64,000 bases of DNA, taken from AP-15 sp963755435. GTDB taxonomy: Bacteria; Pseudomonadota; Alphaproteobacteria; ATCC43930; CGMCC-115725. The DNA is taken from NCBI GenBank assembly GCA_963755435.1, contig CAVWJX010000005.1:992001-1056000 (forward strand). The letters are read 5' to 3'. Of this stretch, positions 27,440-35,874 are shown piece by piece; within the stretch, counting starts at the first letter, position 1; each line of letters begins with the position of its first letter. Below the pieces are notes generated by a model. The model worked only from the letters and a program-made list of their open reading frames with translations, did not search any database and was not told where the DNA came from. The translations under genes were made by a program, and so were the position numbers.

Positions 27440-27567
27440 GCTGAAGGCTTGCCCGCAACAACAGCGCGGCCGAAACCGGCGGCACGGCGTTTACTGCTAC
27501 CGGGGGTCGTAGCGACCCCTCGCCGGCGCGGGTGGACGCCCCAGGATCTTGCCGCGGGAACTTGCCA

Positions 27568-29727
27568 ATGTCGCTCAAGCTTAAGGTCGGTCCGAACCTG
27601 CTGACAATAAATCAGGGCTACAGTCTGCTGGTGACAGAGCCCGACGGGCAGATCCCGTGGCCGAGCAAGTGCGGGTTTTTCGTCCGCGACACGCGGGTGT
27701 TAAGCTCGTGGGCGATCTATGCCAACGGCTACTCTTGGGACTTGCTGAACTCGGGGGCGATCACCTATTTCGCCGGGCAGGTGTTCCTGACCAACCCCGA
27801 GATCGTCACCGAGGACGGCACTATCGAGGAGCGAACCCTGCTGCTGCAGCTCGGCCGATCGATCGCCGAGGGCGGCATCCACGAAGACATCGACCTGACC
27901 AATCACGGCCGCAAACCGGTCAAATTCAACCTCGAAATCGTGATCCGTTGCGATTTCGCCGACATTCTCGAGGTCAAGAGCGAGCATCTGGTGCGGCGCG
28001 GCCGGATCTCCACGGTGTGGGCCGAGGACGCCGCGACCTTGACGACCGAGTACCGCGACCGGGACTTCGTGCGCGAGCTGATCGTCAGCCGGCGGCGCAA
28101 CGCATCCCGTTGCGTCTACGCCAACGGCCGGATCAGCCTGGAGGTCTCGATCGAGCCCGGTGCCACCTGGCATACCTGCCTCGAATACTCAGTCACCGCC
28201 GGCGAGCGCCGCCACCAGGCGCCAGAGGGGTGTATCGCCCATGCGCCGACCTCGCTGCTCGCCGAGCCGCTCGAAAAATGGCGAGCGACCGTGCTCAAGC
28301 TCGCGTCGAGCAACGAGGATTTCGAGAACCTCTATCGCCAAGCGGTCGAAGACATGGCCGGATTGCGGCTGCCGGTCGAGGGCACCCATCATCTCGAATT
28401 CGCTCCGGCCGCCGGCATCCCCTGGTTCGTCGCACTGTTCGGCCGCGACAGCCTGATCGCCGCCTTGCAGAACGCCCACATCTATCCTGATTTTGTCCGC
28501 GGCGCGCTCGACGTGCTGGGCCGCTACCAGGCCACCGGATGGGATGACTACCGCGATGCCGAGCCGGGCAAGATCATGCACGAACTGCGCATCGGCGAAC
28601 TCGCGCACTTCAAGCTGGTCCCGCACACGCCCTATTACGGCACCGCCGATGCGACGCCGCTCTACCTGATCGCATTGCACACCGCATGGCGCTGCACCGG
28701 CGACCGGCAGCTGGTCGAGCGTCATCTCGGCACCGCCGAGCGCTGCCTCGAGTGGATCGATCTGTACGGCGACCGCGACGGCGACGGGTTTCAGGAATAC
28801 CAGACGCGCTCGCCGGCCGGTTATGAGAACCAGGGCTGGAAGGACGCCGGCGACGCCGTGCTCTATCCAGACGGCAGCCCGGTCAAGGGGCCGAAGGCGC
28901 TGTGCGAGCTGCAAGGCTATGTCTACGACGCCTGGACCCGCATGGCCGAGCTTTACCACGTGCTCGGCCAGGACCGCAGGGCCGAGGAGCTGCGCGCCAA
29001 GGCGAAAACCCTGTTCGCCCGGTTCAATGACGTGTTTTGGGACGAGGACAGCGGGTTCTATGCCTATTGCCTCGACGGCGACAAAAAGCAGGTGCTGACC
29101 GTCGCTTCGAATCCGGGGCATTGCCTGTGGAGCCGGATCGTGCCGCCGGCGCGCGCCCGCCGCGTCGTCGAGCGGCTGCTGCGGCCCGACATGTGGAGCG
29201 GCTGGGGGATCCGCACATTGTCGAGCGCCCACCCGTCCTATAACCCGCTGTCCTACCAGAACGGGTCGGTGTGGCCGCATGACAACGGCATCATCGCAAT
29301 CGGCTTCCGGCAATACGGCTTTGCCGCGGAGGCGGCGCAAGTGGCGCGCGCGGTCAGCGACGCCGGGAGCTATTTCGCGCTCTACCAGATGCCCGAGCTC
29401 TATGCCGGGATCGAACGCGACGATACCAATTTCCCGGTGCAATACCCCGAAGCCAACGTGCCGCAAGCCTGGGCCGCGGGCTCGGTGTTCTCGATGCTGC
29501 AGGCGCTGATCGGCTTCGAGACGGACGCACCGGCGGGCAGGCTCTACCTCGACCCGGCGCTGCCGGACTGGCTGCCCGACCTGACTTTGTGCGATCTGCG
29601 GCTCGACAAGCAGTCGTTCGACCTGCGGTTCTGGCGCGACGGGCAAGACACCCGGTTCGAGGTGCTGAAGGGCGACGCGCAGGCAATCGAGCGGCGATCA
29701 CTGGCGCACGGCCTGCGGCACGACTAA
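27568..29727 (+). CDS. amylo-alpha-1,6-glucosidase (glycogen-debranching-type enzyme)
   Basis: A 719-residue cytoplasmic protein. The N-terminal domain (about 1-230) is the bacterial debranching-enzyme domain, with GYSLLVTEPDGQIP and GFFVRDTRVLS. The C-terminal domain is an (alpha/alpha)6 barrel with FAPAAGIPWFVALFGRDSL, the acidic stretch GYENQGWKDAGDA and NGSVWPHDNGIIA, which are typical of this family. It would act on alpha-1,6 branches of glycogen-like glucans or on related oligosaccharides. ATG 27568 is the most likely start; a GTG 12 codons upstream is the alternative. No other glycogen genes are near. Confidence 0.88.
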   Translation: MSLKLKVGPNLLTINQGYSLLVTEPDGQIPWPSKCGFFVRDTRVLSSWAIYANGYSWDLLNSGAITYFAGQVFLTNPEIVTEDGTIEERTLLLQLGRSIAEGGIHEDIDLTNHGRKPVKFNLEIVIRCDFADILEVKSEHLVRRGRISTVWAEDAATLTTEYRDRDFVRELIVSRRRNASRCVYANGRISLEVSIEPGATWHTCLEYSVTAGERRHQAPEGCIAHAPTSLLAEPLEKWRATVLKLASSNEDFENLYRQAVEDMAGLRLPVEGTHHLEFAPAAGIPWFVALFGRDSLIAALQNAHIYPDFVRGALDVLGRYQATGWDDYRDAEPGKIMHELRIGELAHFKLVPHTPYYGTADATPLYLIALHTAWRCTGDRQLVERHLGTAERCLEWIDLYGDRDGDGFQEYQTRSPAGYENQGWKDAGDAVLYPDGSPVKGPKALCELQGYVYDAWTRMAELYHVLGQDRRAEELRAKAKTLFARFNDVFWDEDSGFYAYCLDGDKKQVLTVASNPGHCLWSRIVPPARARRVVERLLRPDMWSGWGIRTLSSAHPSYNPLSYQNGSVWPHDNGIIAIGFRQYGFAAEAAQVARAVSDAGSYFALYQMPELYAGIERDDTNFPVQYPEANVPQAWAAGSVFSMLQALIGFETDAPAGRLYLDPALPDWLPDLTLCDLRLDKQSFDLRFWRDGQDTRFEVLKGDAQAIERRSLAHGLRHD

Positions 29728-29759
29728 CCTGCTGGCTTCCCGGACCGGGAGAACCCAGA

Positions 29760-30143
29760 GTGCGACCGATCCCGCTTGGCGCCAAGGGCAGCTTCACCCT
29801 TCTGGTGCGGCCCGAACATCTGGCCAACAGCTTCAAGGACGCTGCCTTGCCGCCGGTGCTGGCCACTCCGGTCATGATCATGATCATGGAAAACGCCGCG
29901 CTCAATGCGATCCGCGGCTATCTCGACCCGGGCGAGAGTGCGGTCGGCACCGCGGTCGACATTCGCCACCTGGCGGCGACCCCGGTGGGGCGGCAGGTGA
30001 CCGGCGAGGCGGTGGTCACCGCGCTCGATGGTCGCCGGGTCGAGTTTGCGGTCAAGGCGAGCGAGGGCGACACCCTGATCGGCGTCGGCTCGCATCGGCG
30101 CGCGATCATCGACCTGGCGAAATTTGCCGCAGCTATGCGATAG
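29760..30143 (+). CDS. FlK-like hotdog-fold thioesterase
   Basis: A 127-residue hotdog protein resembling fluoroacetyl-CoA thioesterase FlK. The FlK catalytic trio seems conserved: Thr36 (ATPVM), Glu44 (MENAA) and His70 (DIRHLAATP). GTG 29760 follows GGGAGA by 7 bases. In most bacteria members of this family hydrolyse unknown acyl-CoAs, and fluoroacetate itself need not be the substrate. It follows the debranching enzyme by 32 bases on the same strand, without an evident functional link. Confidence 0.8.
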   Translation: MRPIPLGAKGSFTLLVRPEHLANSFKDAALPPVLATPVMIMIMENAALNAIRGYLDPGESAVGTAVDIRHLAATPVGRQVTGEAVVTALDGRRVEFAVKASEGDTLIGVGSHRRAIIDLAKFAAAMR

Positions 30144-30203
30144 AACTCGCGTTATGCGCGCGGCGGCCACCATGCACGCTCGCGCTTTTGGGGAGGGATT
30201 CGT

Positions 30204-31523
30204 ATGCGCCACCTGTTCGCTGTCATCGGGCTTGCGTTTGTCGCCGCGATTGCGCCGCCCGGAGGCGGCTCGGCTCGTGCCCAGGACGCGCTCGCCGCGG
30301 CTGAGGCGAGCAACATGCAGATCATCGGCCATAGTGATTTGAACGGCGTCGGCAAGGGTGGCGAGGGATTGGCGCTGAAGCAGTATGCCAATGGCCAGCG
30401 GGTGCTCTATCTGGCGCATGAATCGGCGCCGATGTGTTTCAGCGCGATTGATGTCACCAAGCCCGAGCAGCCCCAGGTGATCGCGCAGATCCCGGTCGAG
30501 GCGGATTTCGTGCGCTGCAACTCGCTCGGCCTCGCTGGCGACACCTTGGTGGTGGCGCACCAGACCGAAAAGGCGGGCCAACCGCATGCCGGGCTCGACG
30601 TATACGACATCCACGATCCGGTCCACCCCAAAAAGCTGTCGCATTTCGACACCTCAGGTCCGCATTCGCGCGGCGTGCATTACGTCTGGTTCGTAGACGG
30701 GCACTATGCCTATCTGTCGACCGGTGCCCGCAACTTTGTCCCCCGCAATCCAAAGGACGACCAGTTCCTGATGATTGTCGATGTGTCGGACCCGGCGCAT
30801 CCCCACGAAGTCGGCCGCTGGTGGCTGCCGGGCACCAGGGTCGGCGATGCCGCCGCGGCGCCGCCGCGGGTCGAGTCATTCGATTCCGGCATCCGCATGC
30901 ACTCCTTGACGATCCCTGTCGACCAGCCGAACCGCGCCTATATCGGCTGGATCGACGGCGGCTGGGTGATCCTCGACATCAGCGACAAGACGCATCCGCG
31001 CGCGGTCACGCGGCGCTCATGGCAATCGCTTGACGAGGGCTTTGCCCATACGGTCGTGGCGATCCCGTCACGCAAGATCGCAATCCAGAGCGAGGAGGCC
31101 ATCGGCAACAATTGCGCCGACTGGCCCAAGCGCAACTGGGTGTGGGACATCGCAAACGAGCGGCACCCCTACCCGCTGGCGCCGTTTCCGCCGATCCACG
31201 ACATGGCCGCATTGTGCAAGGCCGGCGGCAGGTTCGGCTCGCATAACATCGACATGAACCGGCCGATTGCGACCTCGCGCACGCTCGAAAATACGGTTGT
31301 CGGCAGCTATTTCAACGGCGGGGTGCGCGCCTATTCGATCGCCGATCCATCGCATCCGGCCGAGATCGGCTATGTGATCCCGCAGGCGCCGCCGGGAAAC
31401 CCGACCCATACGATCCAGATCAACGACGTCTATGTCGACGAGCACGGGCTGATCTACGCCAACGACCGGCTGACGGGCGGGCTTTACATCATCCGCTATA
31501 CCGGCAGCGTGCCGCTCAACTGA
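30204..31523 (+). CDS. secreted LVIVD-repeat beta-propeller-like protein
   Basis: A 439-residue protein with a signal peptide (about 1-28, cleavage near SARAQ-DA). Repeated segments of the LVIVD type are visible: VTKPEQPQVIAQ, DVYDIHDPVHPKKLSHF, MIVDVSDPAHPHEVGRW, VILDISDKTHPRAV and YSIADPSHPAEIGY. They probably form a propeller in the periplasm. GGGAGG precedes the start. The function is unknown; LVIVD proteins are usually surface or periplasmic binding proteins. Confidence 0.8.
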   Translation: MRHLFAVIGLAFVAAIAPPGGGSARAQDALAAAEASNMQIIGHSDLNGVGKGGEGLALKQYANGQRVLYLAHESAPMCFSAIDVTKPEQPQVIAQIPVEADFVRCNSLGLAGDTLVVAHQTEKAGQPHAGLDVYDIHDPVHPKKLSHFDTSGPHSRGVHYVWFVDGHYAYLSTGARNFVPRNPKDDQFLMIVDVSDPAHPHEVGRWWLPGTRVGDAAAAPPRVESFDSGIRMHSLTIPVDQPNRAYIGWIDGGWVILDISDKTHPRAVTRRSWQSLDEGFAHTVVAIPSRKIAIQSEEAIGNNCADWPKRNWVWDIANERHPYPLAPFPPIHDMAALCKAGGRFGSHNIDMNRPIATSRTLENTVVGSYFNGGVRAYSIADPSHPAEIGYVIPQAPPGNPTHTIQINDVYVDEHGLIYANDRLTGGLYIIRYTGSVPLN

Positions 31524-31595
31524 GCGTGCGCCCCGCTCGATCGAGCGAGGGCAAATCATCGCGGAGCAGCGTGGACGAGGCGCGCGCCCGTTGCC

Positions 31596-31640
31596 CGGGT
31601 GGTCGTGATGCGGGTGGTCGTGACGCGGGTTGTCGGGCGG
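31596..31640 (+). repeat. 15-bp tandem repeat
   Basis: CGGGTGGTCGTGATG (31596-31610) is repeated as CGGGTGGTCGTGACG (31611-31625) and a degenerate third copy follows (31626-31640). It sits in the 164-base gap between the LVIVD gene and the CoA transferase. A 14-base palindrome CGCTCGATCGAGCG lies at 31534-31547 in the same gap. Confidence 0.7.
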
Positions 31641-31687
31641 GCATGCCTGCCGCATGATGATGGCGGAAACTAAAAGCGGGCGGGGGA

Positions 31688-32446
31688 ATGGTCGCCAGAA
31701 GCAAGATCTGCTCGAGCTTTGCCGAGGCGGTTCGAGACATTCCGGACGGGGCCACGATCGGGTTTGGCGGGTTCGCCGTGGTCGGCATGCCGATCAACCT
31801 CTATGGCGCGGTGGCGGCGCAGGGCGCCAAAGGGCTGACTTGCGTGTCGAACTCGACGCGCGGCGGCGCCACCTTGCCGCCGGAGGCGCCCGACATGGGC
31901 CAGATGATCCAGAACGGGCAGGTCAAAAAGGTGGTTTGCGCCTTTACCGCGCCGACGCGCGCCTCGCAGCGGCTGATCCTCAGCGAATATGTCGCCAAGG
32001 GCTTGATCGAGGCTGAGCTGGTGCCGCAGGGCACCCTGGCCGAGCGGATGCGCGCCGCCGGCGCCGGCATTCCGGCCTTCTATACCCCGGCCGCGGTCGG
32101 CACCGAGCTCGCCGAGGGCCGCGAGACGCGAATCTTCAACGGCCGCGAATACCTGTTGGAGCACGCCTTGCCGCTCGACTACGCGATGATCCGCGCCTAC
32201 CAGGCCGACGAAGCGGGCAATCTGCGCTACCGCCGCTCGCAGCGCAATTTCAACCCGATCATGGCGATGGCCGCGCGGGTGACGATCGTCGAGGTCGAGG
32301 AGGAGATCCTGCCGCTGGGTGCCATCGACCCGGACGACGTGCACACCGCCGGGGTCTTCGTCCACCGCATCGTCAAGATCCCGCCGCCGCCCGAAGGCTG
32401 GTGGCCGCAGCGGCCCGGCAGTTCCGGGGGGAGTGTCGCACGATGA
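31688..32446 (+). CDS. CoA transferase subunit A (3-oxoacid/3-oxoadipate type)
   Basis: A 252-residue alpha subunit of a class I CoA transferase. The glycine-rich motif GFGGFAVVGMPINL is near the N-terminus, and NGREYLLEHALPLDYA and the YRRSQRNFNPIMA stretch are typical. It pairs with the next gene, whose ATG overlaps its stop. It moves CoA between succinyl-CoA and a 3-oxo acid; the acceptor (acetoacetate, 3-oxoadipate or other) is not decided by sequence. Confidence 0.9.
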   Translation: MVARSKICSSFAEAVRDIPDGATIGFGGFAVVGMPINLYGAVAAQGAKGLTCVSNSTRGGATLPPEAPDMGQMIQNGQVKKVVCAFTAPTRASQRLILSEYVAKGLIEAELVPQGTLAERMRAAGAGIPAFYTPAAVGTELAEGRETRIFNGREYLLEHALPLDYAMIRAYQADEAGNLRYRRSQRNFNPIMAMAARVTIVEVEEEILPLGAIDPDDVHTAGVFVHRIVKIPPPPEGWWPQRPGSSGGSVAR

Positions 32447-33120
32447 GCGAACGGGCGAAGGGGCTGAGCCGGCAGCAGATGTGCGACCGGCTGGCGATGG
32501 AGTTCGGCGACGGCTGGATCGTCAATCTCGGCATCGGCATTCCGACCCTGTGCTCGAATTGCGATTTCGGCGACCGCGAGATCATTTTTCACTCGGAGAA
32601 CGGGGTGATCGGCTACGGCCCGCTGGCGCCTCCGGGCGAGGAGGACCTGCACCTGGTCAACGCCGGCGGCCAGCACGTGACCCTGCGGCCGGGTGCGGCG
32701 ATCGTCCACCACGCCAACTCCTTTGCGATGATCCGCGCCGGCCGCATCGACGTGACCGTGCTCGGCGCCTACGAGGTCGCCGAAAACGGCGATTTCGCCA
32801 ATTGGAAGATGGCCGGGCAGCAGGGCGGCGGCATCGGCGGGGCGATGGACCTCGCGGCCTGCGCCAAGCATGTCTTCGTGGCGATGGAGCATCAGACCCG
32901 CAACGGCGCGCCGCGCCTCGTCGAGCGCTGCGCCATCCCGGCGACGGCGCGCGGCGTCGTCAATTTGGTCGTGACCAATTTCGGCCTGTTCGAGGTGACC
33001 AAAGCGGGCTTGGCGATAAAGGAAATTGCGCCGGGCGTGACGGTGGACGAGGTCAAAGCCGCCACCGGCTGCAACCTAATCATCCCGCGCGAGGTGCCGC
33101 CGGTGCGGATGGCGCATTAA
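32443..33120 (+). CDS. CoA transferase subunit B (3-oxoacid/3-oxoadipate type)
   Basis: A 225-residue beta subunit carrying the catalytic Glu in SENGVIGYGP, with the NLGIGIPTL loop upstream of it and GAMDLA further on. ATG 32443 overlaps the stop of subunit A (ATGA), with a G-rich ribosome site (CGGGGGGAG) upstream. The heterotetramer would form a glutamyl-CoA intermediate. Together with the intradiol dioxygenase 4.5 kb downstream it could work in aromatic breakdown. Confidence 0.92.
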   Translation: MSERAKGLSRQQMCDRLAMEFGDGWIVNLGIGIPTLCSNCDFGDREIIFHSENGVIGYGPLAPPGEEDLHLVNAGGQHVTLRPGAAIVHHANSFAMIRAGRIDVTVLGAYEVAENGDFANWKMAGQQGGGIGGAMDLAACAKHVFVAMEHQTRNGAPRLVERCAIPATARGVVNLVVTNFGLFEVTKAGLAIKEIAPGVTVDEVKAATGCNLIIPREVPPVRMAH

Positions 33121-33121
33121 G

Positions 33122-33138
33122 GGCGGATGCAATCCGCC
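33122..33138 (+). terminator. short hairpin after the CoA transferase genes
   Basis: GGCGGAT-GCA-ATCCGCC, a 7-bp perfect stem with a 3-base loop starting 2 bases after the stop codon. No T-run follows, so it may be a weak terminator or an mRNA-stabilising hairpin. Confidence 0.35.
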
Positions 33139-33303
33139 ATCGTCGGCAATGACCGGCGCTGTCTGACAGGTGCGGTGCGGATCGAGGGTCCGGCCGTCAA
33201 CCGGCATGGCGCGCACTCAACGGCAAAGGCCGCTTTGATCTGCATTCGCCGCTGTCACCCCCGGCGGGCTTAGGCCAGGAAACACTTTAGAATTGGTCAG
33301 CAG

Positions 33304-34218
33304 ATGACCCCAAATCCGATCTCGATCGCGATTGTCGTGGTCCTCGCCGGGCTCGGCGCGCTGGCCATTCTCGGCGGGTATCTCGCCCTCGGAGTGATGC
33401 TGATCGTCGCGGCGGTGATCGTGCTGGCGGCGGTCAAGATGGCGCAGCAATGGGAGCGGGCGGTGGTATTGCGGGCCGGCAAATTCACCGCGGTCAGGGG
33501 ACCGGGCCTGTTCTGGATCGTTCCGATCCTCGACAGTGTGGCTGCGGTCATAGATACCCGGCTGCGCACGACCCAATTCGTCGCCGAGCGGACCCTGACC
33601 AGGGACACCGTGCCAGTCGATGTCGATGCGATCATCTTCTGGATCGTCACTGACGCGCGCTGCGCGGCGCTCGAAGTCGTAAGCTATGGGGATGCGATTG
33701 CCTGGGCGGCGCAAACCTCGTTGCGCGAGATGATCGGCGCCGCCGACCTGGCCATGCTGCTGTCGAACCGCAAGGCGATGGACGAAGAGTTGCGCCAAAC
33801 GATCCATTCGAAGACCGCCGAGTGGGGGATCGATGTCAAATCGGTCGAGATTCGCGACGTCAAGATCCCGGTTGCGCTGCAGGATGCGATGAGCCGGCAG
33901 GCGCAGGCCGAGCGCGAACGCCAGGCTCGCGTCATCCTCGGGACCGCCGAGGCGGAGATCGCGCACAGCTTTGTCGAAGCCGCCCGGACCTACGCCGACA
34001 ACCCGGCTGCGCTGCACCTGCGCGGCATGAACATGCTCTACGAAAGCGTCAAAGAGCGCGGCAGCACGATCATCGTCCCAAGCAGTGCGATCAATTCGAT
34101 GAACCTCGGCGGCATCACCGGCTTGACCGCGCTGTCAAAAGCCAATCTCGCCGCCGAGGATCAAGTCCCCGAAACGCCGGCCGGACCGTGGTCAGCGCCC
34201 GGCACTTCGACAGTCTGA
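33304..34218 (+). CDS. slipin / SPFH-domain membrane protein
   Basis: A 304-residue band-7 protein. Hydrophobic N-terminal segments (about 7-43) anchor it. The SPFH domain follows (about 45-230), with QWERAVVLRAGKF, GPGLFWIVPILD and RDTVPVDVDAIIFW as in stomatin/slipin, then a charged helix QAQAERERQAR. It would form oligomers in lipid microdomains. Bacterial slipins usually sit beside an NfeD gene; none is seen here. Confidence 0.9.
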   Translation: MTPNPISIAIVVVLAGLGALAILGGYLALGVMLIVAAVIVLAAVKMAQQWERAVVLRAGKFTAVRGPGLFWIVPILDSVAAVIDTRLRTTQFVAERTLTRDTVPVDVDAIIFWIVTDARCAALEVVSYGDAIAWAAQTSLREMIGAADLAMLLSNRKAMDEELRQTIHSKTAEWGIDVKSVEIRDVKIPVALQDAMSRQAQAERERQARVILGTAEAEIAHSFVEAARTYADNPAALHLRGMNMLYESVKERGSTIIVPSSAINSMNLGGITGLTALSKANLAAEDQVPETPAGPWSAPGTSTV

Positions 34219-34288
34219 CAGCCGCCGGCGGCCAACGCCGTGCCGTAGGACCTCGGATGCGCCGTAGCCGTAAGAGAGGAGAGACAGC

Positions 34289-35092
34289 ATGCATCGGGTA
34301 TTGATCACCGGAGCGGGCGGCGGGATCGGGCGGTCATTGCGCGAGACGTTGCGCGGGGTTTATCCGGTGCTGCGGCTGTCCGACCGGGTGCCATTGGCGC
34401 CGGCCCGCGACGGCGAGGAGATCGACCGCACCGAGATTGCCGATATGGCGGCGGTCGAGCGCATGGTCGAGGGGGTCGACGGCATCATCCATCTCGGCGG
34501 CAATTCGGGCGAGGCCGGGTGGGACGTCATCCTGCAATCGAACATCGTCGGCCTCTACAACGTGTTCGAGGCGGCGCGGCGGGCGGGCGTGCAGCGCATC
34601 GTGATGGCCACCAGCAACCACGCGGTCGGCTTTTATCCGCGCGCCCAGACGATCGACCACCGGGTGGTGCCGCGCCCGGACAGCCGCTACGGCGTTAGCA
34701 AGGCGTTTTCCGAGGCGCTCGCCAGCCTCTACTCCGACAAGCACGGGATCGGCTTTTTGTGCGTGCGCATCGGCAATTTCGGGACGCAACCGATCGACAA
34801 GCGGCGGCTGGCGATCTGGATCAGCCCGCGCGACCTGAGCCAGCTGGTGCGCATCGGTCTCGAACACCCGGAGGTCCGCTACGAGATCGTCTATGGCGTC
34901 TCAGACAACCGGCGCTCGTGGTACGACAATTCGAACGCCGATCGCCTCGGCTATCGGCCGCAGGATGATTCCGAGCCCTATGCCGCCGCGGTGCTGGCGG
35001 CCGAGCCGGGCGGCGCCGACCCGATCGCCGAGCAATATCAGGGCGGCACCTTCTGCGCCGCGGAATACACCGCCAAAACGCCGCGAGGCTAG
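34289..35092 (+). CDS. uronate dehydrogenase-like NAD-dependent SDR
   Basis: A 267-residue extended SDR. NAD motif GAGGGIGRSL sits at the N-terminus, and the catalytic Tyr-Lys in YGVSK. Stretches shared with uronate dehydrogenase (Udh) are HLGGNSGEAGWDVILQSNIVG in part, ATSNHAVGFYPR, RIGNF, the WYDNS region and the end motif FQGGTF seen as YQGGTF. Udh oxidises glucuronate or galacturonate to the aldarolactone. No aldarate catabolic genes are adjacent, so the substrate stays open. GAGAGGAGAGACAGC precedes the ATG. Confidence 0.8.
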   Translation: MHRVLITGAGGGIGRSLRETLRGVYPVLRLSDRVPLAPARDGEEIDRTEIADMAAVERMVEGVDGIIHLGGNSGEAGWDVILQSNIVGLYNVFEAARRAGVQRIVMATSNHAVGFYPRAQTIDHRVVPRPDSRYGVSKAFSEALASLYSDKHGIGFLCVRIGNFGTQPIDKRRLAIWISPRDLSQLVRIGLEHPEVRYEIVYGVSDNRRSWYDNSNADRLGYRPQDDSEPYAAAVLAAEPGGADPIAEQYQGGTFCAAEYTAKTPRG

Positions 35093-35142
35093 CGGCCGAG
35101 CGACCGGGATCCGGCCAGTAAGCGTCCCTCCAGGAAGCGTCC

Positions 35143-35484
35143 CTATAGCACCGTGAGCACGGCTTCGGGCGGGCGGCCGAGGGCAGCCTTGGCGCCGGAA
35201 AGGACGATCGGCCGCTCGATCACGATCGGGTTCTTGACCATCGCCGCGATCAGCGCGTCCTCGGACATGGCCTTGGGGTCGATGCCAGCGGCGGCGGCCT
35301 CCTTTTTGCGCAGCAGTTTCGATGCCGGCATGTCGAGCCGGCCCAGGATCTTCTTCAGCTCGGGCGCCGAGGGCGGGGTCTTCAGGTATTCGATGATCTG
35401 TGGCTCCACCCCGCGCTCGCGCAGCAGCGCCAATGTCTTGCGCGAAGTGTTGCAGCGCGGGTTGTGATAGATCGTTACCGCCAT
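35143..35484 (-). CDS. ArsC family arsenate reductase (glutaredoxin-dependent type)
   Basis: A 113-residue thioredoxin-fold protein. The active-site Cys11 lies in HNPRCNTSRKT, and the downstream Arg of the triad is seen in NPIVIERPIVL. It could reduce arsenate with glutaredoxin, but many ArsC-like proteins (YfgD type) have other or unknown roles. I chose ATG 35484 because GGGAGG stands 6-7 bases upstream; ATG 35490 directly abuts the ribosome site. No other ars genes are nearby. Confidence 0.88.
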   Translation of the reverse strand: MAVTIYHNPRCNTSRKTLALLRERGVEPQIIEYLKTPPSAPELKKILGRLDMPASKLLRKKEAAAAGIDPKAMSEDALIAAMVKNPIVIERPIVLSGAKAALGRPPEAVLTVL

Positions 35485-35638
35485 TTCCATCCTCCCTGCG
35501 GGTCGGGCATCGAACCGGGCGCCAGGATAGCGCGCGACGGTCGCGCCGACAGGGTGTAAATTCGTGCCGGCCGGGACGAAGCAGGCGCGCCGGCGTTATC
35601 GTTGGACCGAAGCTGAGCCACCACAAAGGAGCACGCAG

Positions 35639-35851
35639 ATGCCAGAACATGTGTACCGGATCATCGAGGTCGCCGGCTCCTCGGAGAAGAGCATCGAGGA
35701 TGCCATCCAGAACGCGGTCGGGCGGGCCTCGCGCACATTGCGGCAGGTCGGCTGGTTCGAGGTGCTGCAGACGCGCGGCCATGTCGAGGATGGCCAAGTG
35801 GCGCATTACCAGGTGGTCCTCAAGGTCGGGTTCACCCTCGAAGACGAATAA
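35639..35851 (+). CDS. dodecin
   Basis: A 70-residue flavin-storage protein forming dodecameric shells. Typical sequence: VYRIIEVAGSSEKSIEDAIQ, then ASRTLRQVGWFEV with the flavin-stacking Trp, and VAHYQVVLKVGF. AAAGGAG lies 8 bases before the ATG. It converges with the MFS gene at 35875. Confidence 0.95.
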   Translation: MPEHVYRIIEVAGSSEKSIEDAIQNAVGRASRTLRQVGWFEVLQTRGHVEDGQVAHYQVVLKVGFTLEDE

Positions 35852-35874
35852 TCCTTCGCCTCGCCCGGTGGCGT

